Of a DNA stretch of 64,000 bases, positions 12,901 to 22,949 are shown one piece after another. The position numbers and the translations under genes are program-made. The notes under the pieces were generated by a model. The model was not told where the DNA came from, did no database searches, and worked only from the letters and a program-made list of their open reading frames with translations. The DNA is from Porodaedalea pini. Lineage: Eukaryota; Basidiomycota; Agaricomycetes; Hymenochaetales; Hymenochaetaceae. The first letter of the stretch is position 1, and each line of letters starts with the position of its first letter. Location of the stretch: the NCBI GenBank assembly GCA_002794775.1, contig NBAY01000053.1, positions 124,001 through 188,000 of the forward strand, read 5' to 3'.

Positions 12901-15900
12901 AGCAAAGAAATATGCTTTCCAGATGTCCTTGCCGATGCGCCCGACTGCACGCTTCTCTTCTTCTATCAACTTACGCGGCGCCTTCTTTTCCGGCACTTTA
13001 GGGTCCGCTACGCTTGAAGCAGCGAGCGTGGAGTCCGTCTCTGAGTCTGGTGAAGTATCATCGAGTGGCTCATCCAGAGAGGCAGTGGATGAGGCAGCTT
13101 TGGAAGGTAGATCTTCAATAGTTTTCTCCTCCGGAATTTCCTTCTCTTCTCTGGCCTTGCCTTCGGCGTCTCCGACCTGGTCGGATTGGACGAGTCCCGT
13201 CATGGTGCCAGACGCCTTAAACTCTTCAGAGTTACCAGCAAACGACAGCCGACCGTTATCTAACGAGACCACGTAGCTCGCGCCAGGTGCGCATAATTGA
13301 ACATGGTGTGAAACAAGAATGACCGTCCTTCCTTTCAAGAGTTCACCTCTGAGACACTCATGATACAGATGGTGTGCCGTGTGCGCGTCAACTGCGATAA
13401 ACATAAGAACCTTTGAGCTACGTTAAGCGCAAATAGAAGGGCGGACCTGCTGAAAGAACATCATCAAGAAGCAGAACAGAAGCACGCGAGTACACAGCGC
13501 GGGCAAGAGAGACTGGAACGTCTGTCAGTAAAAGCGTATATGGAGAGTACCTTTAGACGACCAACCTCTCGCTTTTTGACCTCCGGACAGATTGACCTGA
13601 AAAAACTTTCAATACAACTTCTGTTCACGATGGTAGGGAAAACAGTGTACGTACACCTCGTTCTCCAATCTCGGACTCGTCACCATCTTCGAGAATTTTC
13701 AGGTCGTTGACAAGCGCGCATGCCTACAAAGATTAAAAGAATTAGATATCGAGACTCTAATGATTAATATGAGAACGCCCCTCCAATGTTTTTTGATACC
13801 GCTCCGCTACGTACGGGAGGTTGAAAAGTATGTTTTCTAGCAAATTGTTTGTCGTAAGCACGCTGGCCAATCCTGAAATCATTCCTATTCATACCTTTAA
13901 TGGTGGCATTCTGCAGCCAAGCAGCCTACGAAAGCGCGGATTGGCACTTACAATAAAGACGAAAACTGACATGAGGATGCGCACCTGTGGCACATACGCG
14001 CACACACCGTTGACTATCCAGTCTTTGGGCGATGGAACAGTTCCGGCGAAACAGGCTATGATGTTTGGAGGTGAGCGCGGGCAGCTGATCTGCCCTGCGA
14101 GAAGATCTGCTTCTCCCAACAGAGCTGAATATAATATATTCAGTACGGAGTCCAGCATTTATCGAAACGCGCAACGCACACAGGAGAAGCAAAGTCTTTC
14201 CAGAGCCCAGCTTGCCACAAATAAGCGACAGCTCACCGACTGGGAACTCAAGAGTCAGATCAATTAACGAGAACTTGCGACGCGGGGTCGATGCGGCTGA
14301 GGGTACGGCGCTCGACGAGCCCGGTCTGTCTTGCGGCCATGCCACTGTCGCCGACTGGAACACAATCGGGTGCTGCACGCCGTCGAGCGGGTCGACGGAT
14401 GCCACCTCTGCGGTACCAAGATACTTCTCGATACGCCGGAGGGAGACGAAGCTTTGGAGCATGTTGATCAACGTCTCCGGCAGGGCGTTCAGCGCGAATT
14501 TAAGTTCCGAAAAGACTTCCAAGGTCATCGGAATGAGTCAGTCAATATATTCACGACGTTCAAGTTATAACGCACTAGCAATCTATAAGGGCGAGTAAGT
14601 TGACGATGTCGCAATAACTTGAAAAGTTTTACGCACGGAAGTAAACGCAATCGACGGGGTCAGCGTCTGATGGCGAATGACTGTGAAATGCCAGAAAGAC
14701 ACGAGCGTCACTAGCAGAGGAGAGGCATTCCTAAGACCCGGCTCAATGTTTAAAACACATCATATCATTACGAAGTAAGTCTTAAGAACGTACCAAATGC
14801 TATTGAAAAGTGTCTTGGATCAAAGTTAACGTCCCGCCCGACTCAAACACGCCTTTGCACATACCTCAATAATGTAATTCAGGCGCTGGTACTTGAGCTC
14901 CTTCTCACGAATCTTTAGGACACGAGCTTCAAAGCTCCGTTCCCATGCCATGAACTAGGCCAATAATGAGTACTAGGACAATGGAATGCATTGGAGAGAT
15001 CTGACTTTGAGCATCCTGATGGCACCGAGGACCTAGCAAACAAGGAGTCCGATATATGCTCGATAGATGGAAACAGAGAAAATCTACCTCATTCATAAGT
15101 GCAACGCGCTCGTCACGGGCTTTCATGAGATTGTCCTGAGCGACAACGACAACCTTGCTCGCGTAATGGTTCATGGGCAAGAACAAGCATGTGACAGCCA
15201 GGCCGATGAAGCATGAGACACCTGTAAGCCCACATCAACATTAATGAGGACGCTTACGACTTCCACGAACAACGTACCGAGAAGCTTGTACAGAAATATC
15301 GTGCCAATAGTAATTTCGATTGGAGAATCTGTCATTGATATGTATATCGTCGACTATTAACGATACGTTGACGATAGATAACCACGCACCTATTAGCGCG
15401 AAGAAATGCCATGCGAACTCGCTGACGCGGTCGACGTCAGTCGTCATGAGCGTCATGATCTGTGCCTTGCTCGAGAACTCTCCCTCCTCCACATCTTTTT
15501 TATCACCCTCAGACGGCTTGTCAGCTTTCTTGTCCGAGTTCGCTGCTGCTGAAGACGCGATGTCCTTCCGGACGAGGGTTTTTGCAAAGAGTATGGTGTT
15601 GAGCTGCACGCGGATGGAGACCTGGAGACTTGTCGTCGAGAGTGACCATAACTGGCCAGTAACGAGGTACGTGAGTGCATTGAATGCAAAAAGGCCTGCG
15701 CAGTACACCCATCCCCACGCGGGTTCCTTTCGCTCCGGATCCGACTCAAGGTATGCGACGAGTAGCCGCAGGAAGAGCGCAGGCGTGTAGAAGAGTACAG
15801 CCGAAACGACAACCAACGAAATTTGGATTATCAACAAGCGGCTATTAACACGCATGATGCGGTACGCCAGCTGCCATCCAGACCCTGGGCGCGCAATGCG

Positions 15901-16809
15901 CAAATGGTACTTGCGCGATGCGGCCTTCATACGCGAGAAAAGCATGGTCGCACGCGTACTGGCTGGCACGATCGGCAGATCACCGATCTCAAGGCTCTCG
16001 GAAGTATAGCCAAGCATGACGACTTTGGTTGTATATGAGAAAAGGACGACCTCCCATGGAGACGCGTTGACAATACCACAAACATTGTCCTCCGCAAAGG
16101 TCGTCGTGCCTGCGAGAATCTTGTCCGAGTAGATTCGATCGGACGGGAAGTGTAACGCGGGTCCACGCTTCATGCGTGCGGATAGCCAGAATGCTAGGAG
16201 CCAAAGCGTGAGAGAGATGTACCAGGTAATTCGCTGCGGCAGCTCCCATACAAGCCGTGAAGGCAAAATGGTGATTGCCAATAGGAAAAAGAGAGCAGAT
16301 GTCGATAGTGCGGCTAAGTGGACGGTGAAGCGCCCATGCCAGTATATTTCAGAATGCCCGAAGGCGAGCACTGACAGTATAAGCATGTACAGAGAGAACG
16401 CTGTATGCAGAACGCTGGAAGCGATGTCTCTTTTGCTTTCGTCGACAACAATGGTCCACCCAAGCGCAACGGTCTGTACCATGACCAAAGCCGCCACGAC
16501 TCCCAATAACATGAGTTTTCGCAGTCGAATCTGTCAAAGTATCTCAGAAATGAATTACGAAAACGAGCATTTTCCACGCACCTTTGCCTCAAATTCCTCC
16601 TCTCGTATAGGATAACCGTCAATCACGTCCTCAGGCTTCGTCACATCGAACGGGTCGTCAGACTCCATCGTACCATTGAGTTCGCCATCATCGCAAGTCG
16701 GCAGCCTTATCGCCCCCTCATTCGGATGACTCTCCAGTAAAAAGACGAGTGCACTGAGCAGCGCGCAACAGCATAATAAAATACCAACTTCAAGCTGAAA
16801 GCTTGGCAT
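9952..16809 (-). CDS. ABCC-type (MRP-like) multidrug/conjugate ABC transporter
   Basis: A full-length, heavily spliced gene for an ATP-driven exporter of the ABCC subfamily, which typically pumps glutathione conjugates and drugs across plasma or vacuolar membranes. The N-terminus (start at 16809) has about five hydrophobic segments matching TMD0. The largest exon is about 15390-16530. NBD1 has Walker A GKLGSGKT (about 14215), signature LSGGQKAR (about 13580) and Walker B VLLLDD followed by VDAHTA. An acidic linker follows, then TMD2 with [13 protein letters not shown]2 has Walker A GRTGSGKS split by an intron near 10960-11030. After splicing it shows IIPQDPTILSG, signature [13 protein letters not shown] and Walker [11 protein letters not shown]. 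The C-terminus ends DEFSML.. at a TAG (9952-9954). All key ATP-binding residues seen look intact. The gene uses many introns of about 50-60 nt. The substrate is not predictable from the sequence. Confidence 0.93.
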
Positions 16810-17235
16810 GTCTGTACCTTACCGATGCTCTTGGCCTCTACCTATTGAAACTTTTTGTATGCACTTAAGCCCGAGCTTACCGCGAGCGCCGGAACCAATC
16901 TAAAAAAGTCGAGTCAAGATATGGGGCGATGGAGCACATGGAGCAAAGGCTGCAGCCGACGGACCCGGAACTCTTTTTTAAAGCTGATGTCCTCCGTTTG
17001 GTTGAGTCCGGCTCGATCAATCTTTAAGTAGATGGACCGAAAAAGTCAATTGTACGATCGGGAGAGATCAAGCTTAAGCGGAGTTGAGAGTAGCAGTGAG
17101 AAACGAAGGATATCTTAATCTTAATATACAAACGCAACCCCCTACTTTCGACATAGCCACATGCTGACTAAATTCGGACTTTCAATGTTTTTGATGCTTC
17201 TTTTTTCCTTCTTTAGTTGTCACCCACATGCTCCT
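16810..17235. other. Intergenic, 5' side of the ABC transporter
   Basis: About 430 bp between the transporter start codon and the first transposon-like sequence. It must contain the transporter promoter. No TATA box or other clear element was identified, and no gene was seen. Confidence 0.4.
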
Positions 17236-17947
17236 GCTCCGGCCAGCTCCGAAAAATTTGATGGCTCAAAGCGGCAACATGCAGATCATCACATGATGTT
17301 TGAGCAGACCGCTCTGTAGGCTCAATCAACTCATTTCCCCTATGAAAAAAATTGTAAAAAAATATGAAAAAAATTCGAAAAAATCAGGGAAAAAATAATT
17401 TAATTAAATCATGCTCTTCTCTCAAAAATTTGATGGCTAAAAGTGGTAACTCCAAAGCAGCAGCTTGCAAATCATCTATAATCAATTTTATACTCCTCAC
17501 ATGAAAAAGTTAGGAAAAATGCTGAAAAAAATAAGTCAGTTAGAGAAATATTCTGCTATCTTCTCCATGTGTATTATAAAATAAATCTCAGTAGAAAATC
17601 AACCAATAGGAGTCCATTGAGAGTTACTCTCAGAATATGTAAATCGTTGGTCTGGCTCATGCCAGAGTATACATAGCACAACTCAGTATAAGTGCATATA
17701 AGCTTTGGATGAGCTGGGCAGTAAATAGAATGTGAAAAGGGCATGAACTGAACATAATGTGCCAGACTCCATAGGTCTGGAGACTGCCACTGAGTCTCAG
17801 ACTTGGACTCCTCATAATTGTGGTACAGCTACATGGTTGTGTTTCAGAGTTTGTGTCTTGGAATGTCAGACACTCAATACATCAAGGATCTGTAGAACCA
17901 AAAAAACTCGGATTAAGCAATGCCTAAAAACTCAAATTGATGGCCAG

Positions 17948-17976
17948 TGGAGTTCCCGGCGAAGCCGGGAACTCCA
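17948..17976. repeat. Perfect 13-bp stem hairpin
   Basis: TGGAGTTCCCGGC, a 3-nt GAA loop, then the exact reverse complement. The CCGGC-GAA-GCCGG core matches the hairpin core inside each unit of the minisatellite 350 bp downstream, so the two are probably related. Function unknown. Confidence 0.75.
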
Positions 17977-18310
17977 GGGCTGGTAAGTATGCAAGTATGA
18001 CCAAACACCGGCTACATCGTTCGGCTAGATGAGATTAGATTAGATTGTGGACTTTTCATCGCTTCATGTAATTGCGACACGCTCTCGTTGTGACACTGTT
18101 GACACTTACTTACACGTATATTTGCGGCATGGGGAGAAATGTAAAACACAATTGCAAAAGGGCGTGGTACAGCTCCAAAACTTCTCATGATTATCTAAAT
18201 ATGAATATATGCTAGTATGGGAATAGAGAAAGAAGATGGAAGTTCGGAAAGGAACATAAAAATTCAGATATCTCGGAAGATGGCTCTGCGAATAGAACCA
18301 CACCAGCTGA

Positions 18311-18590
18311 AGTCCTGGCTTTGCTGGGACTTCACTTCAAACGCAGTGCTTAGATCCATCCCAGCTTCGCCGGGACTTGTTTTTTAAATGCAATGCTCAG
18401 ATCTATCCCGGCTTCGCTGGGACTTGCTTTTTTAAACACAATGCTTAGATCCATCCTGGCTTTGTCAGGACTTGCTTTTTTAAACACAATGCTTAGATCC
18501 ATCCTGGCTTTGCCAGGACTTGCTTTTTTAAATGCAATGCTTAGATCCATCCTAGCTTCGCCAGGACTTGGGTTTAAACACAGTGCTCAT
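18311..18590. repeat. 48-bp minisatellite, about six units, each with a hairpin
   Basis: Nearly identical units begin AGATCCATCC at about 18352, then every ~48 bp, with a partial unit before them. Each unit contains a short inverted repeat of the type TCCTGGCTTTGCCAGGA, then CTTGCTTTTTTAAA and a GCAATGCTT-like end. Several differences between units are compensatory within the stem (GG/CC versus AG/CT), which keeps the hairpin. Since 48 is a multiple of three, both strands stay open. The minus frame repeats a 16-residue unit (MDLSIVFKKASP..AR), but this is best read as a by-product of the period rather than a gene. Confidence 0.85.
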
Positions 18591-19104
18591 ATTGTTAGGT
18601 GGAGGCTTGGGTGGGCTCAAGCGAGGCAGCCTGGGCTGGCTATCATCTGGGACATGCTATACTCGAGCAAGGACTCAGGACATGCTGTACTCAGGCTAGG
18701 TTGTCGTGGAGGTGAGAGGATTAATATAACATATACTACTACAGGAGGGGGGACATGATCTCACCTAGATTGTCATAGAGGTAAGAGGAAAAGTAGAACA
18801 GGTGTTCATATGATTCCTGCTTCCCTCTTAAGCTCAGGACCTGTGAGACCATATTATCTAAGAACTATATAGTTTATGTAATGGAACAAATGAAGGTTGC
18901 ATCTGAAGGAGTGAGTGTGGGAAGGATTGTGGTTGACATAAGCATGAGAACTTATTATATAGCATGGATTGGCATTGAAAGGAAAGTGATTAAGATGAAT
19001 GCGCAATATTAAAGGAAAAGGGAGATGGATTAAAATCAAAATAAGTGGAAAGTTTGAGTCCTAACACATATCTATTCTAGCTTTATCTGAGTTCTACAGG
19101 CAAT

Positions 19105-19209
19105 ATACAGGTGGGTATAAGTGATAGCTGAGTCATGTGCAAGCTTTATGCAGCAACTCTCAGCCAAACTGGTGCACATGACTTAGACTTCACTTACACC
19201 CACCTGTAT
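19105..19209. repeat. Imperfect inverted repeat (37-bp arms)
   Basis: Arms at 19105-19141 and 19173-19209 are imperfect reverse complements. The outer ends ATACAGGTGGGTATAAGTGA and its partner, and the inner TCATGTGCA/TGCACATGA, pair well around a ~31-nt loop. It lies inside the transposon relic and could be the join of a folded element or a structural relic. Confidence 0.7.
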
Positions 19210-19894
19210 TATCTTAGTCTGTCTGGAAGAAACTTGAATTTTATTGTGAAATTATAATTACACTAAAGCCCCACTAAATACAATATTGGTTGTCACATTA
19301 TGTCAGTTGCCCATGTGTAAGAACAGGTGTAGTAAGCTTATTACTAATATATACAATCCTTTTTTTTGTTCTTGCACATTTCTGCTTAACTTGCAACTTC
19401 TACAGTTATAGGTAGTCATATTGTAGATCTCTCTTCCTCAATGTTTTCTGGAATGATGCTCAGTGCTGTAGGATGAGGATCATGTAGAAATTCAATGCTT
19501 AAACAAAGATTTCCCTTGCTGACTTTTTCTCTGGAGGCTCTGACTTACTCACTCAGAGTACTGCTTTCAACCTTATATTGTACTTCACTGCAATCTTCAG
19601 TCTGGCTGCAAGTTATGCTCCTATATTCTCAGCTTCATGTATCACCTTATTTTTCCTTGGGACATCCATTGGAGTGAGTCCTAATATAACATAAAGGCTC
19701 TGTGCTGTCTTATATGTGCAAACTATTTTTTCATCATCAAGAAAGCTCAAATTAGTTGATGTGATATGGCAATTTATACACCAATACTCATGGGGAAGAT
19801 GGCATATTAAATTTCTAATTAGATTTAAATTTTTAATGATTTTTCCGATTTTGTTCAAGTGAGAAATGGGTTGTTTGAGCTCAAAGTGTTGTGT

Positions 19895-20020
19895 GTATGC
19901 TGCCACTTTGAGTGATCTGCAGAGTTGCCGCTTTGAGCGATTTGCAGAGTTGCCAGCTTGAGTGATCTGTGAGATGCCGGTTTGAGGGTATTTTGTGATC
20001 TGCAGCTGTAGTTGCCGCTT
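19895..20020. repeat. Short direct repeats, ~25 bp period
   Basis: Four diverged direct repeats of the type GTTGCCGCTTTGAGTGATCTGCAGA, clustered at the right side of the transposon relic. The same motif occurs inverted on the left side near 17270. Subterminal arrays like this are common in DNA transposons. Confidence 0.6.
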
Positions 20021-20141
20021 GGAGGGGGTGCTGTAATAAAAGGTGCAAAAGCGGCAGAGAGAAGGCTGATTAATAGTGACTAATAGTGACTAATTCTGAC
20101 AAATTTTAGTCAGAATTTGTCAGAATTTGTCATTTCTGATG

Positions 20142-20152
20142 GTGGCTGTGGG
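20142..20152. repeat. Target-site duplication, left copy (short retroelement)
   Basis: GTGGCTGTGGG, identical to 21229-21239; these directly flank the 1.08 kb element. Confidence 0.85.
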
Positions 20153-21228
20153 TTTATAATGTTGCACTACTCTGCACTACATGCACTGCGAACTATTTAC
20201 CAGAAGCGTAATATGGCTAGCGCAGAACTAAAGCTAGCGAGGGAAATTGGAAAGGGAGGGAGGGCCACTGACAGGCCGTAGAGAATAGTTATGACGGCGT
20301 GGATGGCCAGGAGGTCTGAGTGGTGGGAGGGGAGGAGGTAAGGTAGAAGCGTCAGTCTGTCTAATGGGTGAAGAATGACATAGAGTAATGGGTGGAAGAG
20401 GGGGTGGAGTAGGAACTTGGGGGGCATGGGAGGAAGTGTGGCGTGTATGTGCAATCGTGGTGAGACGAGTAGGAGGAGCTGGGGGTGGCGACGGAGGAAA
20501 TGCAAGGGCTTGGTGTATGTGTGAAGAGGGGGCCAGGAGGCCTGGGGGCGCTGGGCGGGGGCGCGGACGGAATTGGGTGGCTTCTGGCCCATAGGAATGG
20601 GGCGCAGTTGGTGGATGCAGTGCCCGCTGGTGCTGAAGCCATTGGGCGGAAACGACTGGTTGACCTGGGTGAGGCCACTGTGATTGAGGGGCAAGGAAGG
20701 GGATAGCTGGTGGCGTCGCTAGACGAGGTGGTGGGGAAAATAAAAGTGATGACGGCGGCGGCGAGAGTGAGGGCTCTGCATGGGCCGGAGTTGGATCCAT
20801 GACGAATTCCACTGACATAGGGGAAGAGGCAGTGGATGGAGTTGATAGAGGTTTGGATTTTAGTATTTGATAGGCAAGGATGGCCTGTCGGTAAGTGACG
20901 TGCGTGATAAACTGCTCGCAAGCTTGTACAGCTCGGTGATGATGTGAAGAGCGCTTAGACCAGCGCTTGTGGTGACGCTGTTGATGGACAGGAGGAATGG
21001 TGCGAAGACGTAGGGATGGGGGGCGACACAGAGGTGTCACCACGGATGCGCGAAGCTGTACGATTGCTGTCAAGATGCGATCAAGTACGAGATTGAAGCG
21101 GAGGATTGTACGGGTGGGAGACATTGGGATGATCAGATGGACCAATAGACGAGCACACGAAACATGTTGTAGAGTGTAGGGTGAGGGTCTCACTTTCCCA
21201 CAGAGGGGTGATGGGAGTAAGAGATCAA
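20153..21228 (-). mobile_element. 1.08 kb non-autonomous LINE-end retroelement with 11-bp TSD
   Basis: The element is flanked by an exact 11-bp direct duplication GTGGCTGTGGG at 20142-20152 and 21229-21239. On the element's sense (minus) strand its 3' end reads TAGTGCAGAGTAGTGCAA.. and ends ATTATAAA. This is almost the same ~28 bp as the 3' end of the full LINE at 27333. Its 5' end shares with the LINE a CCATCA..GTGGGAAAGT block at the same distance from the terminus. The interior differs and holds one long frame. It was probably mobilised in trans by the LINE machinery: same ends, same TSD length, no RT of its own. Confidence 0.8.
20234..21124 (-). CDS. Proline/histidine-rich ORF of the short retroelement
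   Basis: The frame is open further upstream (to 21262), but those codons lie outside the element's 5' boundary at 21228. The first ATG inside the element is at 21124, giving about 296 residues. The first ~110 residues are basic and less biased (TRTILRFNLVLDRILTAIV, a HHKRW..HHH stretch, EQFITHVTYRQAILAYQIL). The remainder is dominated by Pro, Ser and His, ending RRHNYSLRPVSGPP. No zinc knuckle, RT or nuclease motif was seen. It may encode an RNA-binding or packaging protein, or be open merely because of base bias. A clean 296-codon frame in an element whose larger relative is full of stops is notable. The family was not recognised. Confidence 0.5.
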   Translation of the reverse strand: MSPTRTILRFNLVLDRILTAIVQLRASVVTPLCRPPSLRLRTIPPVHQQRHHKRWSKRSSHHHRAVQACEQFITHVTYRQAILAYQILKSKPLSTPSTASSPMSVEFVMDPTPAHAEPSLSPPPSSLLFSPPPRLATPPAIPFLAPQSQWPHPGQPVVSAQWLQHQRALHPPTAPHSYGPEATQFRPRPRPAPPGLLAPSSHIHQALAFPPSPPPAPPTRLTTIAHTRHTSSHAPQVPTPPPLPPITLCHSSPIRQTDASTLPPPLPPLRPPGHPRRHNYSLRPVSGPPSLSNFPR

Positions 21229-21239
21229 GTGGCTGTGGG
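21229..21239. repeat. Target-site duplication, right copy (short retroelement)
   Basis: GTGGCTGTGGG, identical to 20142-20152. Confidence 0.85.
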
Positions 21240-22949
21240 CAAAAGGGCCTTTGTCGGTTCAATATTAAGATTAAGATTCTGTGCTTACAGAGGAAAGAGC
21301 CTGAAATGGAAGTATAAGGGCATCAAAACACCACGGAACTGCATGAAATTTAAATAAAAAATAAAAAATAAAAAAATTCAAATAAGTGTTTCGCTTATAA
21401 GTGTCAGGGAAATGTTCTAGCACGTACGGATGGAAGAAACCCTGCAACATCAGAATGCCTTGAGCATTCAAAATGCGATGTACAGGCCAAAAGAGCATGT
21501 AACTGTGCCGACTATAGTTATGGACTTGGTATTTGCCCTTGTCTAATGCAAACATTCAGTCATCCAAGACATCCAAAGCATATAATCGCTTGAGCTGAAT
21601 TACATACTTTTACTTTCCTACGTGGCGCAGATACTAATCGGTGAGAGCGAGCGGACCTGAAAACTATGGCTGTTTCAGGCAGCGATTTTTGGGGCCATGA
21701 AACTCGAGTTGACGGCTTCGGGAAAGGATTTAAGAGAAATAGAGCCGTCCATGAGTGGCGTACGGGGTAACGCGAACGCTCAGGGCCGTCAGAAACAGGT
21801 ACGTTGGCATCTGAATTTACTCAACGAAACACGAACATTGACATAATTCGAGTGTGTGGTGAGGAGCTCTGAGATGGGACAGATGATATGACATGAAATG
21901 AAATGAGCGAGGGGAAAGCATTCAGACGAAAGCTGAATTTGGAGTACAGTAGATTGATTTGGTATGCGGCTGCTCTCTCATCGACGAAGAGCACACAGTC
22001 AGAAAAGTCAAACACATCCACTCCCGAGGAGATAGATTTCGAAGACGCTGTTCGCGCAAGCCAAGGTATGAAGGATCGAATCCGCAAAAATGAGTTTCTA
22101 GCCGTAAGCATGGCAAGATGTGTCGTGAAAAGAGTATTAGTAACCGGCCAAGCCTGTTTCGAACGAAGTCGCATAGTACAATTAGGGTGGTGGCGCCTAC
22201 GCGACGAAGACTCAATAACCGACATGTAGGTCACCACTGACGTCTTGGAAAGCGCAAGGGCACTGTCCATTGCGATTACCTACGTACGTTAGATAATTCC
22301 GCGTTTCTATGAGATCGTCGACGAACCGTAAAGCTCGGTCCTCCAGGTAATCTTCTGTGAGAACCGTCGCCCTTATACGTAGATGAATGGACAATAGACT
22401 GTACCTCAGGCTGAAGACCAGGTGAGGCGAGCGTAGTGCCTGGAGTCAAACTACAGTGCGACAACCCGTAGAATCTTTCGAGACACTAGTGTCATGGCCT
22501 GACTTAAAGGCGCTCACCATGACTGCATGCAGCGCACTAAGCTCGGCATGTCAACTCGGCCCTTTAGATACGCTATGAGCCGTGGCATCAGATTTTGGGA
22601 GAGTTGACATAATTTTGAGAGCCAGAAGTCCAGAATATGTATTACTGAGTTATTTGCCAACAAGCTTACATATAAGAGTCCAGGAAAATAAAAATCAAGC
22701 AGACTGCTTCACGTGACACGTTGCATAGCCAAACAGTTCTAAACAACGTACACTCTTTAGGGCGAATCGATTTAACCGAAAGTGAAACGGCTGTACGAGC
22801 ATACATCGATTTCCATTACTACATGCCTATACTCGCAGATAAAATTACTTGAGGATGATATACAACTGAGACTCGTTTCCAAGATCTTCCCAGCTATGTA
22901 TACAAGCTACCTCCCGAAGATAAACAAAAACGCGTCTGAAGAATGCATA
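21240..22949. other. Intergenic region 3' of condensin copy A
   Basis: About 1.7 kb between the short retroelement and the condensin stop codon. Overlapping open frames occur on both strands at 21821-22270 (149 codons minus, 108 codons plus), but neither is recognisable or shows clear splice partners. No gene is called. It should hold the condensin A terminator. Nothing else was seen. Confidence 0.4.

Larger units (their letters stand above)
17240..20050. mobile_element. Relic of an inverted-repeat DNA transposon (unclassified)
   Basis: An AT-rich block bounded by related sequences in opposite orientation. The left side has GGCTCAAAGCGGCAAC followed by GCAGATCATC (about 17263-17297), and a weaker second copy near 17431-17473. 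The right side carries the reverse complement several times between 19895 and 20020 (GTTGCCGCTTTGAGCGATTTG and variants). Just inside each end lies an A/T-rich stretch with CATTTC..ATGAAAAA-like sequence in mirrored orientation. Internally there are a short hairpin, a 48-bp minisatellite and another inverted repeat. A 97-codon minus-strand frame at 19613-19906 resembles no family I recognise. The exact termini and any target duplication could not be fixed, so this is inferred as a decayed non-autonomous element. Confidence 0.45.

Noticed and set aside
12794..13276. 160-codon plus-strand frame opposite the ABC transporter
   Set aside because: Antisense shadow of the linker exon, which has clear ABCC motifs on either side.
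18350..18758. Open frames on both strands across the minisatellite (16-residue repeats)
   Set aside because: Explained by a 48-bp period divisible by three. Both strands are equally open, with no start context or splice partners.
21125..21262. N-terminal extension of the 342-codon frame
   Set aside because: Lies partly beyond the element's 5' boundary fixed by the target duplication (21229-21239), so it is read-through into host DNA.
21821..22270. Overlapping frames on both strands 3' of condensin A
   Set aside because: Neither shows a domain, codon signal or splice context that would distinguish a gene from chance.
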